The notes: generated from the sequence alone by a model not told the origin. Counted from the stretch's first letter, positions 1 to 8,792 are shown. The stretch: 64,000 bases of DNA from JAOTVV01 sp039591075 (GCA_039591075.1 JBDHEI010000030.1:1-64000); one strand, 5' to 3'. Made by a program: numbers and translations.

Positions 1-1
1 G

Positions 2-1084
2 CCGAACCTGGATGCGCTGGCGGCCCGGGGCGTGCGGGCTGAGCACCTCATCCCGGTGTTCCCGACCAAGACGTTCCCGAACCACTACAGCATTGCCACG
101 GGCTTGTATGCCGAGCATCACGGGATCGTGGCGAACAACATGTACGATCCGGTTTTCGACGCCCGGTTCAGTCTGAGCGATCGGTCGGCGGTGACTGACG
201 GCCGCTGGTGGGGCGGCGAGCCCATCTGGGTGACGGTCGAGAAACAGGGACTCGTGGCCGCCGCCTTCTTCTTCCCCGGGACCGAGGCGGCCATCCAGGG
301 CATTCGGCCCACCTACTGGCGGGACTACGACGGCCGTATTCCCAATGAGGACCGCGTGGCACAGGTGCTCGCGTGGCTCGACCTTCCCCCGGACGAGCGG
401 CCCTCGCTCATCACGCTGTATTTCGTCGACGTCGACGATGCGACGCACCGGTATGGGACCGATGCGCCGGAAACGCTCGCCGCCATCCGGACCGTCGATC
501 GCATGATCGGTCTCCTCGTGGCGGGACTCGAGCAGCGCGGCATCGCTACTGCGACCAACCTCGTGGTGGTGTCGGATCACGGCATGGCGAATACGTCGCC
601 CGACCGTGTCCTCTTTCTGGACGACTATCTCCGGCTCGACGAGGTGGATGTCGTCGACTGGAATCCCGTTGCCGCGATTCGACCGCTCAACGCCAGTGAC
701 GTGGACCGCATCTACGGCCTCCTCGAGGCGGCCCATCCGCATCTACGCGTGTATCGGAAGGACGAGATCCCCGCGCGGTGGCACTACCGGGACCATCGGA
801 GAATCCAGCCGATTCTCGCCGTGGCCGACGAGGGTTGGTCCATTTCGAGTCATCCGTATTTCGACCTGCAGCCAGAGCGCATGAACGGGGCAAACCACGG
901 ATACGACAACGCGATCCCATCGATGGGGGCCGTGTTCGTGGCCGCCGGTCCGGCGTTCAGGGAGGGAGCGATGACCGCGGCGTTCGAGGCAATCCACGTG
1001 TACGCGCTGCTCTGCCGCATTCTCGGTCTCACCCCGGCACCGAACGATGGAAACCTGGACGCCGTCGTTGGGGTCATGAGGTAG
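2..1084 (+). CDS. Ectonucleotide pyrophosphatase/phosphodiesterase family protein (5' partial)
   Basis: The reading frame is open at the left edge and the sequence before the GTG at 32 is already conserved protein (PNLDALAARG), so the true start lies outside the window. The protein belongs to the alkaline phosphatase superfamily, type I phosphodiesterase/nucleotide pyrophosphatase branch, which hydrolyses phosphodiester or pyrophosphate bonds with two zinc ions. Seen here: the catalytic threonine in the KTFPNHYS motif, the following GLYAEHHGI segment, the metal-binding VVVSDHGMA, and a late NGANHGYDN motif. About 360 residues are present, so only the N-terminus, probably with a signal peptide, is missing. 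The stop overlaps the GTG start of signal peptidase I by one base. The substrate cannot be told from sequence. Confidence 0.9.
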   Translation, partial: PNLDALAARGVRAEHLIPVFPTKTFPNHYSIATGLYAEHHGIVANNMYDPVFDARFSLSDRSAVTDGRWWGGEPIWVTVEKQGLVAAAFFFPGTEAAIQGIRPTYWRDYDGRIPNEDRVAQVLAWLDLPPDERPSLITLYFVDVDDATHRYGTDAPETLAAIRTVDRMIGLLVAGLEQRGIATATNLVVVSDHGMANTSPDRVLFLDDYLRLDEVDVVDWNPVAAIRPLNASDVDRIYGLLEAAHPHLRVYRKDEIPARWHYRDHRRIQPILAVADEGWSISSHPYFDLQPERMNGANHGYDNAIPSMGAVFVAAGPAFREGAMTAAFEAIHVYALLCRILGLTPAPNDGNLDAVVGVMR

Positions 1085-1848
1085 TGGCCCGACGGCGACG
1101 ACGTTCCGACAAGGTTACGTCCCCCGATGCGTCGCCGGCCGAGCCACCGCGGCGCTGGTCCGCGTGGGCGCTCGGATGGGCCAAGTCGATCGCGCTCGCC
1201 GTCGCGATCTGGTATCCGCTCCAGGCACTCGTGGTCAAGTCGTTCCGGATCAACTCGGGCTCCATGGAGCCGACGTTGCTGGTGAACGACTTCTTGATCG
1301 TCAATCGCGCGGTATTCGGAGCGCGCATCCCCCTCGTCGGTGGTCGGACGCCCACCCTACGCGAACCGCGGCGCGACGAGTTGATCGTGTTACGGGGGAT
1401 CGAGGAGCCCGTGCTGACCATCGTAAAGCGGGTCATCGGCACCGCCGGCGACACGCTTGCCATGCGCAACGACTCCCTGTTTCGCAATGGTGCCTTCGTG
1501 CCGGCCCCCGCGCCCTATCGCCGTGATCCGACGGCTGTCATGGATTCGCTGCAGCGGGTGGCGATCACGCGCTGGCAGCGGCCGCTGCTCGTGGCCGATG
1601 CGGTGACCGAGCCCTACCTTCCGGATCTCCATGACTGGGGACCGTTCGTCATTCCTGCCGGCCATCTGTTTGTCATGGGGGACAATCGCGACGCCTCGTA
1701 CGACGGCAGGCACTGGGGGGTGCTACCACGAGGGAATGTGATCGGGCGCCCCTTCGCTATTTACTTCAGCTTCGATCCCACGAGCTGGCGCCCGCTTCCG
1801 TTCATCACCGCGATCCGTTGGAATCGGCTGTTCCGGAGCCCCTGGTAG
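1084..1848 (+). CDS. lepB: Signal peptidase I
   Basis: Membrane-bound serine protease that removes signal peptides from exported proteins. The GTG at 1084 overlaps the upstream stop (TAGTG) and gives 254 residues. A basic N-terminus (RRRRR) precedes one membrane segment at about 31-50. The catalytic serine is Ser60 in SGSMEPTL and the general-base lysine is Lys115 in IVKRVIG. The family box GDNRDASYDGRHWG lies near the C-terminus. The region between Lys115 and that box carries an insert of ordinary size. A longer upstream reading in this frame lies inside the phosphodiesterase gene and is not used. Confidence 0.95.
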   Translation: MARRRRRSDKVTSPDASPAEPPRRWSAWALGWAKSIALAVAIWYPLQALVVKSFRINSGSMEPTLLVNDFLIVNRAVFGARIPLVGGRTPTLREPRRDELIVLRGIEEPVLTIVKRVIGTAGDTLAMRNDSLFRNGAFVPAPAPYRRDPTAVMDSLQRVAITRWQRPLLVADAVTEPYLPDLHDWGPFVIPAGHLFVMGDNRDASYDGRHWGVLPRGNVIGRPFAIYFSFDPTSWRPLPFITAIRWNRLFRSPW

Positions 1849-1894
1849 CGCCGCACCGAATCTGAACGCGCGGCCCCGGCCAGCCTGGGATCCG

Positions 1895-2623
1895 CTAGTC
1901 GCCCGATCCCCCCCCGCGCACGATCGATTGGATCTTGGTGAGGAGCATGTCCACGGCCACGCGGTTGTGCCCGCCCTCTGGAATGATCACGTGGGCGTAG
2001 CGTTTGCTGGGCTCTACGAACTCGAGGTGCATGGGCCGCACCGTCTCGAGGTATTGCTGCACGACGGATTCGAGGCTGCGACCGCGCTCGTTGATGTCGC
2101 GATGCATGCGGCGCAGAATGCGGAGGTCGGCATCGGTGTCGACGAAGATCCGAATGTCCATCAGCTCTCGGAGATCCGGATCGGCGAGGATGAGGATCCC
2201 CTCGACGATCACCGCCCGTCGCGGATGCACCGTCTCGGTTCGCGGCGTTCGCGTGTGGTTGGTGAAGTCGTAGACCGGGATCTCCACCGTTCGGCTGTCG
2301 CGCAACACGACGAGGTGCTCGATCAGGAGCGGTGTTTCCAACGCGTGGGGATGGTCGTAGTTGATGTGGACCCGATCAGTCGGGAGCACGTCGCTGCGGT
2401 CGTAGTAGTAGGAGTCGTGCTGAATGAAGCTCACGTCGTCGGGGCCCAGGCTCTTGATGATTTCCTGGACCACCGTCGTCTTACCCGAGCCGGATCCGCC
2501 GGCGACGCCGATAATGACCGGTTTCACACGCTGGTCCCGTGTGCGAGAAGGGACGTGACGCTCAATGCTCGCTCCCGCGTCGCGCGGCGTCAAGCGAGTC
2601 GATGTGCGCTTGTCAGGCTCCAT
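1895..2623 (-). CDS. udk: Uridine kinase
   Basis: Phosphorylates uridine or cytidine to the monophosphate in pyrimidine salvage. A P-loop (GVAGGSGSGKTT) lies at residues 39-50, followed by the QHDSYYYD and NYDHPHA nucleoside-site motifs and the RRMHRDINERGR lid region, all in the order expected for Udk. The ATG at 2623 overlaps the end of the glycosyltransferase by 11 bases, which suggests coupling. It gives 242 residues, about 30 more than usual. A GTG at 2527 would give the usual length, so the first 32 residues may not be translated. Confidence 0.93.
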   Translation of the reverse strand: MEPDKRTSTRLTPRDAGASIERHVPSRTRDQRVKPVIIGVAGGSGSGKTTVVQEIIKSLGPDDVSFIQHDSYYYDRSDVLPTDRVHINYDHPHALETPLLIEHLVVLRDSRTVEIPVYDFTNHTRTPRTETVHPRRAVIVEGILILADPDLRELMDIRIFVDTDADLRILRRMHRDINERGRSLESVVQQYLETVRPMHLEFVEPSKRYAHVIIPEGGHNRVAVDMLLTKIQSIVRGGGSGD

Positions 2624-3698
2624 TCACGACCCGGCGCGCCACGGGTCGCCCCTTCCACATGGCGCGGCCAGTCCAGTGAGAGACCGCCGAGTCCAGCTGA
2701 AGCGCGGCACCCAGCACCAACGTGGCCGGCGCCAGCAGCGTGACGCCGAGGGGCATCCGCACGAGTCGATCGGCAAGCCACTTGAGGGCGAATATTGGGA
2801 CGAGGAACCACGGAGACACCAGCGGCGCGAGGACGAACACCGTGAGGTACGTCAGGTGCAGTGGGAGGAACGTCCACACCCGCTCCCCCATGAACGGATA
2901 GACGTTCTTCCGGAATCCCATCCAGGCATCCGCCAGACCCTCGTACATGTGGACCTGCACCTCGTCCTGGAGATCGACGGAATACGGCACGACCCCGTGG
3001 GACTTGAGGTATCGACCAATGCGGATGTCCTCGAGCACGTCGGCTCGGTGCCGGTAATGGGGTTCCAGCCGGGCGTAGTCGCGGCGGTCGATCATCCAGC
3101 ACTGACCATTCATGCCGCTCAAACGCGCGCTGCGCATCCGGGCGACCAATGGAAGCGGCAGGTACGTGAAGATCACGAACGGAACGAGGCTCACGAGCAC
3201 GCGCCCGCCACCGAGGAGACGCGTGATACCGGTCAGTACGGACCCGGGCGGCAGCGCGCGGAAGCGCCGCACCAGCCGCGTGAGCGCGTCGGGATCCGCC
3301 AGCATCGTGTCCGCATCGAGGAACAGGAACACGTCCCCCCGGGTCTGTCGGCTCGCCTGGTACAGCGCGTGCACCTTGCCCACCCACCCCGCGGGCGGTC
3401 CCTCGCCGCGGAGCGTTCGGAGGTGCGGCGCGCGCACCGATCGCAGCACCTCCGGTGTGGCGTCTTCGGAGCCGTCATCGTAGACCGTGACATCGAATCG
3501 CGGATATCGTTGCGCCAATACACTCGGCAGGAACCTCCGCAGGTTCACGGCCTCGTTTCTGGCGGGAATGATGATCGACACTGACGGGAACTCGGTCGGG
3601 ATGGGTGCGAGGGCACGGCGCGTGCCCCGGAGGTAGCGGACGTTGAGGAGCAGGATCACCCCGAAGACGGCATAGGCGCCGGCGAGCAGCGGAATCAC
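2613..3698 (-). CDS. Membrane glycosyltransferase, family 2
   Basis: GTG at 3698 is chosen because it overlaps the stop of the upstream gene (GTGA) and gives a 361-residue protein that starts directly with a membrane helix (1-22). A GT-A glycosyltransferase domain follows: SIIIPARNEA at 41-50, VYDDGSED near 72-79, and the metal-binding DAD at 128-130. Two or three hydrophobic segments lie at the C-terminal end (HLTYLTVFVLAPLV and after). The architecture resembles carotenoid and lipid glycosyltransferases such as CrtQ/CruC, but the acceptor is unknown. It sits between a MerR-like protein and uridine kinase. Confidence 0.85.
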   Translation of the reverse strand: MIPLLAGAYAVFGVILLLNVRYLRGTRRALAPIPTEFPSVSIIIPARNEAVNLRRFLPSVLAQRYPRFDVTVYDDGSEDATPEVLRSVRAPHLRTLRGEGPPAGWVGKVHALYQASRQTRGDVFLFLDADTMLADPDALTRLVRRFRALPPGSVLTGITRLLGGGRVLVSLVPFVIFTYLPLPLVARMRSARLSGMNGQCWMIDRRDYARLEPHYRHRADVLEDIRIGRYLKSHGVVPYSVDLQDEVQVHMYEGLADAWMGFRKNVYPFMGERVWTFLPLHLTYLTVFVLAPLVSPWFLVPIFALKWLADRLVRMPLGVTLLAPATLVLGAALQLDSAVSHWTGRAMWKGRPVARRVVNGA

Positions 3699-4033
3699 GG
3701 CGGGTCGTCGAGGAATTCGCGATACAGTGCGGGCAACTGGCCAGCCAGCAGTCGGGTCCGAAGCGTGTCGGCTTCCGGCGACTCCGTCTTGTGCAGCGCA
3801 TACCAGAGCCACACTTCGGCTTCGAGCGGATCCACGCCGCAACTGCGACGCCCGTCGGTCCGCCCGGTCAAGGCGCGTAGCCGCTCCACGGCCTTCGCTC
3901 TGTCGCCTCCCGCGATCCCCGGACGAAACCGCCGCTCCCACGCCCGCAACACGTCGACGGGTAGTCTCGTGCGATGTGCCACGACCTGGATTGGATGCTT
4001 TGGCTCGGCTGGAATCGTCGCCACGCCCACCAA
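3695..4033 (-). CDS. Short MerR-type helix-turn-helix protein, possibly degenerate
   Basis: The protein has 112 residues from a TTG start (GTG at 4030 is an alternative). Residues 14-38 (from HPIQVVAHR to LRAWERRF) match the first helix-turn-helix of MerR regulators, of the kind found in the LitR/CarH group. The winged part that normally follows (an EGG-R-Y type motif) is absent, and the sequence passes directly to DRAKAVERLRAL and an unassigned helical tail. There is no C-terminal B12-binding domain. It may therefore be a reduced regulator or a decayed gene, although its frame is intact and coupled to the glycosyltransferase through a GTGA overlap. An AT-rich promoter lies immediately upstream. 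Confidence 0.55.
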   Translation of the reverse strand: MVGVATIPAEPKHPIQVVAHRTRLPVDVLRAWERRFRPGIAGGDRAKAVERLRALTGRTDGRRSCGVDPLEAEVWLWYALHKTESPEADTLRTRLLAGQLPALYREFLDDPP

Positions 4034-4100
4034 TCCTAAAGATGTATGTTATATCTATGTCTAGGACAATGTTCTAACAGCGAGCCATTGTCAAGCCTGC
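4034..4100 (-). promoter_or_regulatory. AT-rich promoter region upstream of the MerR-like gene
   Basis: This stretch is sharply AT-rich in a GC-rich genome. On the minus strand it contains CTTGACAA (4095-4088), identical to the half site in the 28750-28783 inverted repeat, and a good -10 candidate TATAAC (4053-4048). A second -10-like TACATC at 4046-4041 would place transcription start at about the TTG/GTG start codons, giving a leaderless message. Because TTGACA is also the -35 consensus, the repeat may be either a -35 or an operator half site. Confidence 0.4.
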
Positions 4101-4145
4101 TCGGGGCTCCTGGGTTCATGTACTCGGCGGCCGGTTCTGCCCCGT

Positions 4146-5390
4146 TTACTCGTAGCGGAGGGATTCGATCGGATCGAGCGCCGCGGCTCGGCGGGCCGGC
4201 AGGATGCCCGCGACAAGGCCGATCATCACGAGGATCGACCCGCAAATCAGGGCGATCGGCCACGACAGGATTGGGTTGGCGATGTACTGCATGGCTTGGT
4301 CTTCGGCCGGGATCGCGTTGACGGCGGCGACAATGACTCCCGAGACGGCGAGGCCCACGGCGCCGCCCGTGAGCGCGATCAGCATTGCCTCGAACACGAA
4401 CTGCGCCATGATGTGCCTGCGGCGCGCCCCCACGGCCATCTTGATCCCGATTTCCCGCGTGCGCTCCCGGACCACCACATACATGATGTTCGCCACGCCT
4501 ACACCGGCCACGAGCAGCGTGAACGCGCCGACCAGTCCGAGAAAGATCTGAATTCCCAGGCCGATGCCGTCCACCATCTTCTGATCCTCGAGGAAGTCCC
4601 ACATCGGGAGTGCGCGCTCGTCGTCCGGATCGAATGTGTGGCGCCGTCCGAGCACCTCGAACATCCGTCGTTTGACGTAGGCAGACTGCGACGCATCGCG
4701 GGGGCGAACCAGGAGATGGCTCACGAATCGGTGGCCATACACCGTCTTCATCGTGGACGCGGGAATCACCGCACGGTCGGCGTCCGGACCGTTGTTGCTC
4801 GAATCCTGAAACTTGGCCTGCATGACCCCGATCACGGTGAACGGGAGCGCGTCGAGCATGACCGTCTGTCCCACGGGATCGGTGTCGCCGAAGAGCCGAT
4901 CCGCGATCTCGTTGCCGAGGAACAGCACTCGCCGCCGGCGATCCAGATCGGCGTGGTTGAGGAACCGCCCGCCCGCCCGCACAAACGTCCGGCGCATCTC
5001 GGCGAACTCGGGGTACACGCCTTCCATGTAGGTGGTGGTCTTGTTTTCGCCCCACTTGAGGCTCGTGCCCCACCGGCCGTAGGACGGACTGCCCATCTCG
5101 ATCTCCGGAATCGAGCGATGCAAGAGACCGAGATCCTCCTCCGTGAGCCGAATGCGGCGACCCGTGGGAAGCCCTTCGAACACGCGGCTCGTGGTTCCGC
5201 CGTACACCATGTAGAGCCGCTCGCCGGCGTTCAGCAGTCCCGTCGAGATCGTGTACTTGAGCCCCTCACCGAACGACAGCAGGATCACCACGGCGATCGT
5301 CCCCCAGGTGATCGCGAACATGGTGAGGAAGGCCCGGGTCTTCTGTGCCCTGAGATCGCCGATGAATTCTTGGAGCAGGATTCTGAACAT
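4146..5390 (-). CDS. ABC transporter permease, MacB/FtsX type
   Basis: Integral membrane subunit with a MacB periplasmic core. The ATG at 5390 lies two bases after the stop of the upstream permease and aligns with its start. A GTG at 5408 is also possible. It has 414 residues: a cytoplasmic N-terminus (LLQEFIGDLRAQKTRAFLTM), one membrane helix, a large periplasmic domain, then three helices of the FtsX domain containing the VVRERTREIGIKMAVGARRR motif at the membrane face. No ATP-binding cassette is fused or encoded nearby. It is closely paralogous to the neighbouring permease, so the two probably form a heterodimer with the HlyD adaptor. Confidence 0.9.
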   Translation of the reverse strand: MFRILLQEFIGDLRAQKTRAFLTMFAITWGTIAVVILLSFGEGLKYTISTGLLNAGERLYMVYGGTTSRVFEGLPTGRRIRLTEEDLGLLHRSIPEIEMGSPSYGRWGTSLKWGENKTTTYMEGVYPEFAEMRRTFVRAGGRFLNHADLDRRRRVLFLGNEIADRLFGDTDPVGQTVMLDALPFTVIGVMQAKFQDSSNNGPDADRAVIPASTMKTVYGHRFVSHLLVRPRDASQSAYVKRRMFEVLGRRHTFDPDDERALPMWDFLEDQKMVDGIGLGIQIFLGLVGAFTLLVAGVGVANIMYVVVRERTREIGIKMAVGARRRHIMAQFVFEAMLIALTGGAVGLAVSGVIVAAVNAIPAEDQAMQYIANPILSWPIALICGSILVMIGLVAGILPARRAAALDPIESLRYE

Positions 5391-5392
5391 CG

Positions 5393-6625
5393 TTAGTACC
5401 GCAGACACTCCACGGGGTCGAGGCTCGCGGCCTTTCTGGCCGGGAACAGTCCTGCCATGAGGCCAATGGCGCCGAGCAGCGACAGGGTGATCAGTGCGAC
5501 GAGCGGCGAGATGGTCGGGGTCCCGACGAATTCCTGCATCGGCACGAAGCCGAGCAGCCAGACGATGCCCCAGGAGCCCGCAAACCCGAGCACCGCGCCG
5601 ATGCCGATTATCAGGAACGTCTCGCCGATGAACTGGAGCAGGATGTCCCGGCGGGTGGCCCCGACGGATCGCTTGACCCCGATCTCACGGGTGCGCTCGC
5701 GCACCACGATGTACATGATGTTGGCGACCCCAATCCCGCCGACGGTGAGCGTGAAGGTTCCCACGATCGCGAAGAAGATGTGAAAGGCGAGAAACATGTA
5801 GCCGAACCGGATTTCCCACTCGGCCGTGTCCCACACCGCCAACGCGTCTTCATCTTCCGGGTCGAACGTGTGCCGTCTTCCGAGCACCTCGTAGAGCCGA
5901 CCCTCCACGGCTTTCGTCACGGTGGCGTCACGCACGCGGTAGACGAAGTTGTTCACGAAGCGGGTACCGAACAACGCGCGATGCGTGGTAGCGGGAATGA
6001 ACACGCGGTCCTTGTCGCGTCCGTTGTAGGAGGAATTCTGCGTCTTGGGACGCATGATCCCTACTACCGTGAACGGCGTTTCCCCAATGAAGACCTGTTC
6101 CCCAACGGGCGTGGTGTCGTCGAAGAGCAGCGTCGCGAGCTCGTCCCCTAGCACTGCTACGCGACGGCGATGGGCGACGTCGAGGTCGTTGATGAACCGT
6201 CCCCCGACATCGGCAATGATGTTCCGCATCTCGCCATAGACGGGGAGGATCCCGGTGATGTTCGGATTCGCCGTATGGGTGCCGCGTCGGACCGGCGTGC
6301 TGCGGTTGTTGTACTCTGGGCTCAGCATCACGATGTCCGAAATCTCCTGCAGCAGCAGGGTGCCGTCCTCCTCGCGCAGATTGATGAACCGCCCGTCTGG
6401 AAACCCACGGTAGCTCACCGTCGTTCGTCCGCCGAACAGGATCACGATACGGTCGCCCAGCCCGTGGAAGCGCTTGCGCGTCTGCCGCTCGAGCCCGACC
6501 CCAAACGCCAACAACACCACCACCGCAATGGTGCCCCACGCGATGCCCAGCACCGTGAGCGCGGTGCGGAGGCGCTGCGCCCGAAGGTCGGCGGCGAACT
6601 CGCGAAGCAGGGCTGCGAGTTGCAT
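5393..6625 (-). CDS. ABC transporter permease, MacB/FtsX type
   Basis: The protein has 410 residues with the same layout as its downstream paralogue: DLRAQRLRTALTV before the first helix, a MacB periplasmic core of about 240 residues, and an FtsX domain with VVRERTREIGVKRSVGATRR. Families of this kind export peptides, lipids or drugs, or transmit mechanical force, and need a partner ATPase of the LolD/MacB type. Such an ATPase is not found within 5 kb on either side. The start lies 6 bases after the stop of the HlyD adaptor, so the three genes form one operon. Confidence 0.9.
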   Translation of the reverse strand: MQLAALLREFAADLRAQRLRTALTVLGIAWGTIAVVVLLAFGVGLERQTRKRFHGLGDRIVILFGGRTTVSYRGFPDGRFINLREEDGTLLLQEISDIVMLSPEYNNRSTPVRRGTHTANPNITGILPVYGEMRNIIADVGGRFINDLDVAHRRRVAVLGDELATLLFDDTTPVGEQVFIGETPFTVVGIMRPKTQNSSYNGRDKDRVFIPATTHRALFGTRFVNNFVYRVRDATVTKAVEGRLYEVLGRRHTFDPEDEDALAVWDTAEWEIRFGYMFLAFHIFFAIVGTFTLTVGGIGVANIMYIVVRERTREIGVKRSVGATRRDILLQFIGETFLIIGIGAVLGFAGSWGIVWLLGFVPMQEFVGTPTISPLVALITLSLLGAIGLMAGLFPARKAASLDPVECLRY

Positions 6626-6631
6626 GAGGCG

Positions 6632-7729
6632 CTACTTGATCTCTCGGGGTGGGGGCTCGACGAGCTTCTCGCCTTCGCGCAACCCGTCGATCACCTCCAG
6701 ATTGATCGCGTCGCTGAGTCCTCTAGTGATGATGCGCTCCTCGGAGGTCCCGTCGGGGAGCAACACGGTGACTCTGGCCGTGTCACCGGTCACGGTCACC
6801 ACCCGCTCCGGGATCACGAGGACGCTGTCGCGCCGGTCGATGATCACGTCGGCGTTGGCCGAGTACCCCGCGCGCAGCGTGGTACCACGCGTCTCCGTCA
6901 GCGTGATTTCGACGGGAAAGACCGTCGAGTTGTCCTCGGTGCGTGCCTTGAGCGAGATCCGGTCGAGCCGACCCTCCACGCGCGCTTCCGGCAACGCGCC
7001 GATCTTGATTTCGACGGGCATCCCCTCACGCAACCGCCCGACGTCGATCTCGTCCACCGTGCCCCGGAACATCAGCCTGTTCATCTCGGCCATCGTCATC
7101 AGCACCGTCCCCTCCTGGTAGGTGCTGAGCGGCACCACCGGATCGCCCACTTCGACGGTCTTCTCCAGAATGAACCCGGCGATCGGAGAACGGACAACCG
7201 TCTCGACCGCAGCGTCGGCAACCGTGAGCTTCCCCTCCTCGAGCAGCGTGAGGCGCTCGCGGGCCATCTGGAGCTGGATGCTCCGTTCGGCGTGTCGCTG
7301 TTCGGTGTCTTGGAACTCCCGATCCGAGACTAGCCCCTGCTCCTTGAGCGCGCGTTGGCGCTCCAGGTCCCGCGAGAGGTTGTCGATCTCCACCTGCCGC
7401 AGTTCCAGCTGCCGTCTGGCGTCGGCCAGCTCCAGCGGAGTGGGGTTGGGCTTGATCTCCAGTAGGGGTTCTCCGGCCCGCACGAAGTCCCCTTCATCGT
7501 GGAGCAGGCGCCCCACCACGCCCGAAATCTGCGACTTCACGCTGACCTCGATCTCCGGCTCGATGCGGCCGACGGCGAGGGCCTTGTCGACGACCGTCTG
7601 GCGGGTCACCGTCACCGTCTTGACGTCGTCACCGCGGCCGCTCCCGCGCGAGACCCCGACGGCGATCGCCGAGACCACGATCACGGTGATGGCAAGCGTT
7701 GTGATGATGAGCTTCGTTCGGCGTTTCAT
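6632..7729 (-). CDS. Periplasmic adaptor subunit, HlyD/MacA type
   Basis: The protein has 365 residues: an N-terminal membrane anchor (LIITTLAITVIVVSAIAVG, about 7-25), a biotinyl-lipoyl-like half motif, a long coiled coil around residues 105-165 rich in R, E, L and Q, the second lipoyl half (VRSPIAGFILEKTVEVGDPV), and beta-barrel domains. This is the membrane-fusion subunit of a tripartite exporter of the MacA type. It is first in the operon with the two FtsX permeases. An AAGGA ribosome-binding site lies before the ATG. No TolC-like outer membrane factor is encoded in the window. Confidence 0.9.
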   Translation of the reverse strand: MKRRTKLIITTLAITVIVVSAIAVGVSRGSGRGDDVKTVTVTRQTVVDKALAVGRIEPEIEVSVKSQISGVVGRLLHDEGDFVRAGEPLLEIKPNPTPLELADARRQLELRQVEIDNLSRDLERQRALKEQGLVSDREFQDTEQRHAERSIQLQMARERLTLLEEGKLTVADAAVETVVRSPIAGFILEKTVEVGDPVVPLSTYQEGTVLMTMAEMNRLMFRGTVDEIDVGRLREGMPVEIKIGALPEARVEGRLDRISLKARTEDNSTVFPVEITLTETRGTTLRAGYSANADVIIDRRDSVLVIPERVVTVTGDTARVTVLLPDGTSEERIITRGLSDAINLEVIDGLREGEKLVEPPPREIK

Positions 7730-7875
7730 GGGCGGATCCTTCGGGCGTGCGGTACCTCCCGCCTCGGCATCAGCGTGCGCCGGCGGAGAGCCATCGTTCC
7801 ACTTTGTGACAGGTGACCCTACGACCGCCGGTCGCGGGGGGTTTCAGACAACTCTGTAGAGCTATATTGGCCCTG

Positions 7876-8328
7876 ATGACTCCGCAACCTCAGGTGACGG
7901 TCAGGGCGGCCCGCTCGGACGAGCTCTCCGAGGTCGAAGCGCTGCTGCGCCAAGTGCGCCTGCCGATCGCGGGAATCGATCGGTTGGCGGGACTCGTCCT
8001 GGTGGCCCACGCTGGAGGGCGTGTGGTGGGATCGGCCGCCCTGGAGCCCTACGATGCCTCCGGTCTGCTCAGGTCAGTGGCCGTGGATCCCTCGTTTCAG
8101 GGCCGAGGGCTCGGCGTAAGGCTGACGGAAGCCACCCTGTCACTGGCCCGTGATCGGCGGATACAGCGCATCTATCTGCTCACGGAAACGGCGTCGGAGT
8201 TCTTTCCGCGGTTCGGATTCCGCGTTATCGGGCGGGGGGATGTCGATCCTGCTGTGCGGCAATCCGAGGAATTCGCGCGACTGTGTCCGGAAGGTGCCGT
8301 TGCGATGGTGCTGAATCTGGGGGGGTAA
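7876..8328 (+). CDS. arsN2: GNAT acetyltransferase, ArsN2-like
   Basis: The protein has 150 residues from the ATG at 7876. It is a single GNAT fold with the acetyl-CoA loop QGRGLGVRL and a C-terminal LLTETASEFFPRFGF segment. The DLSEVEALLR-like start, the GLLRSVAV strand and the EFARLCPEGAVAM ending match the ArsN2 group. That group is linked to arsenic resistance and is related to N-acetylation of organoarsenicals in ArsN1. No ars operon gene is next to it, so the role is by family only. A TATATT box about 10 bases before the start may be a -10 element of a nearly leaderless message. Confidence 0.8.
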   Translation: MTPQPQVTVRAARSDELSEVEALLRQVRLPIAGIDRLAGLVLVAHAGGRVVGSAALEPYDASGLLRSVAVDPSFQGRGLGVRLTEATLSLARDRRIQRIYLLTETASEFFPRFGFRVIGRGDVDPAVRQSEEFARLCPEGAVAMVLNLGG

Positions 8329-8343
8329 GCTCCGCGCGGACCA

Positions 8344-8379
8344 CAAAAAGAGGGGCCCCGACGTCTCTATCGGGGCCCC
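8344..8379 (-). terminator. Intrinsic terminator of the ferredoxin gene
   Basis: A perfect 10-bp stem (8352-8361 with 8370-8379, GGGGCCCCGA) has an 8-base loop. On the minus strand it is followed by TCTTTTTG. It lies 23 bases beyond the ferredoxin stop. The strong stem may also stop transcription of the convergent acetyltransferase, but there is no T run on the plus side. Confidence 0.85.
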
Positions 8380-8402
8380 GTGCCGATCGACTGGCTCGGC
8401 CG

Positions 8403-8675
8403 TCAGCTGCCTCGCCCGCGCGCTACCTGCCGCTCCTCGCCGGTCTCGAAATACTCCCGGTTCTTTGGCGTGTAGCTCTGCATCTCCTCCGGGACATCCT
8501 CCTCGGGGAAAATGGCGTTCACCGGGCATTCCGGCTCGCAGGCCCCGCAGTCGATGCACTCGTCAGGGTGGATATAGAGCTGATCCTCGCCCTCGTAGAT
8601 GCAGTCCACGGGGCAAACATCCACGCAGCCTCGATCCAGCGTGCCGATACAAGGCTCGGCGATGATATAGGTCAT
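8403..8675 (-). CDS. fdxA: 7Fe ferredoxin
   Basis: Small electron carrier of 90 residues from the ATG that begins MTYIIAEPC. Cysteines at 9, 17, 21 and 25 in the first half and the CIDCGACEPECP cluster (40, 43, 46, 50) in the second match the 3Fe-4S plus 4Fe-4S FdxA family. An acidic C-terminal tail follows. It is a lone gene with its own terminator. It may supply or accept electrons for the 2-oxoacid:ferredoxin oxidoreductases at 40701-43551, but that is inference. Confidence 0.95.
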   Translation of the reverse strand: MTYIIAEPCIGTLDRGCVDVCPVDCIYEGEDQLYIHPDECIDCGACEPECPVNAIFPEEDVPEEMQSYTPKNREYFETGEERQVARGRGS

Positions 8676-8792
8676 TCGGTGAACTCTCCGGGAAAAAGTG
8701 CAAACCCGTACCGCGTGCAATCTTGATGGGGTTCGGTGGCACTGTCAAGCGGGTTGCGATCTCGTCGCTTTCTCGCTAGCCATCGTGCAGCC

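Noticed and set aside
778..1848. A 356-residue signal peptidase
   Set aside because: The first part is the antiphase of the phosphodiesterase gene; GTG at 1084 gives the expected length.
1928..2743. Long plus-strand frame opposite uridine kinase
   Set aside because: High-GC antisense shadow; composition rich in His, Val and Arg, no family match, and the minus strand holds clear kinase motifs.
8329..8402. The GGGGCCCC hairpin as an attachment site
   Set aside because: It has the stem plus T-run form of an intrinsic terminator on the minus strand and no repeat partner elsewhere in the window.
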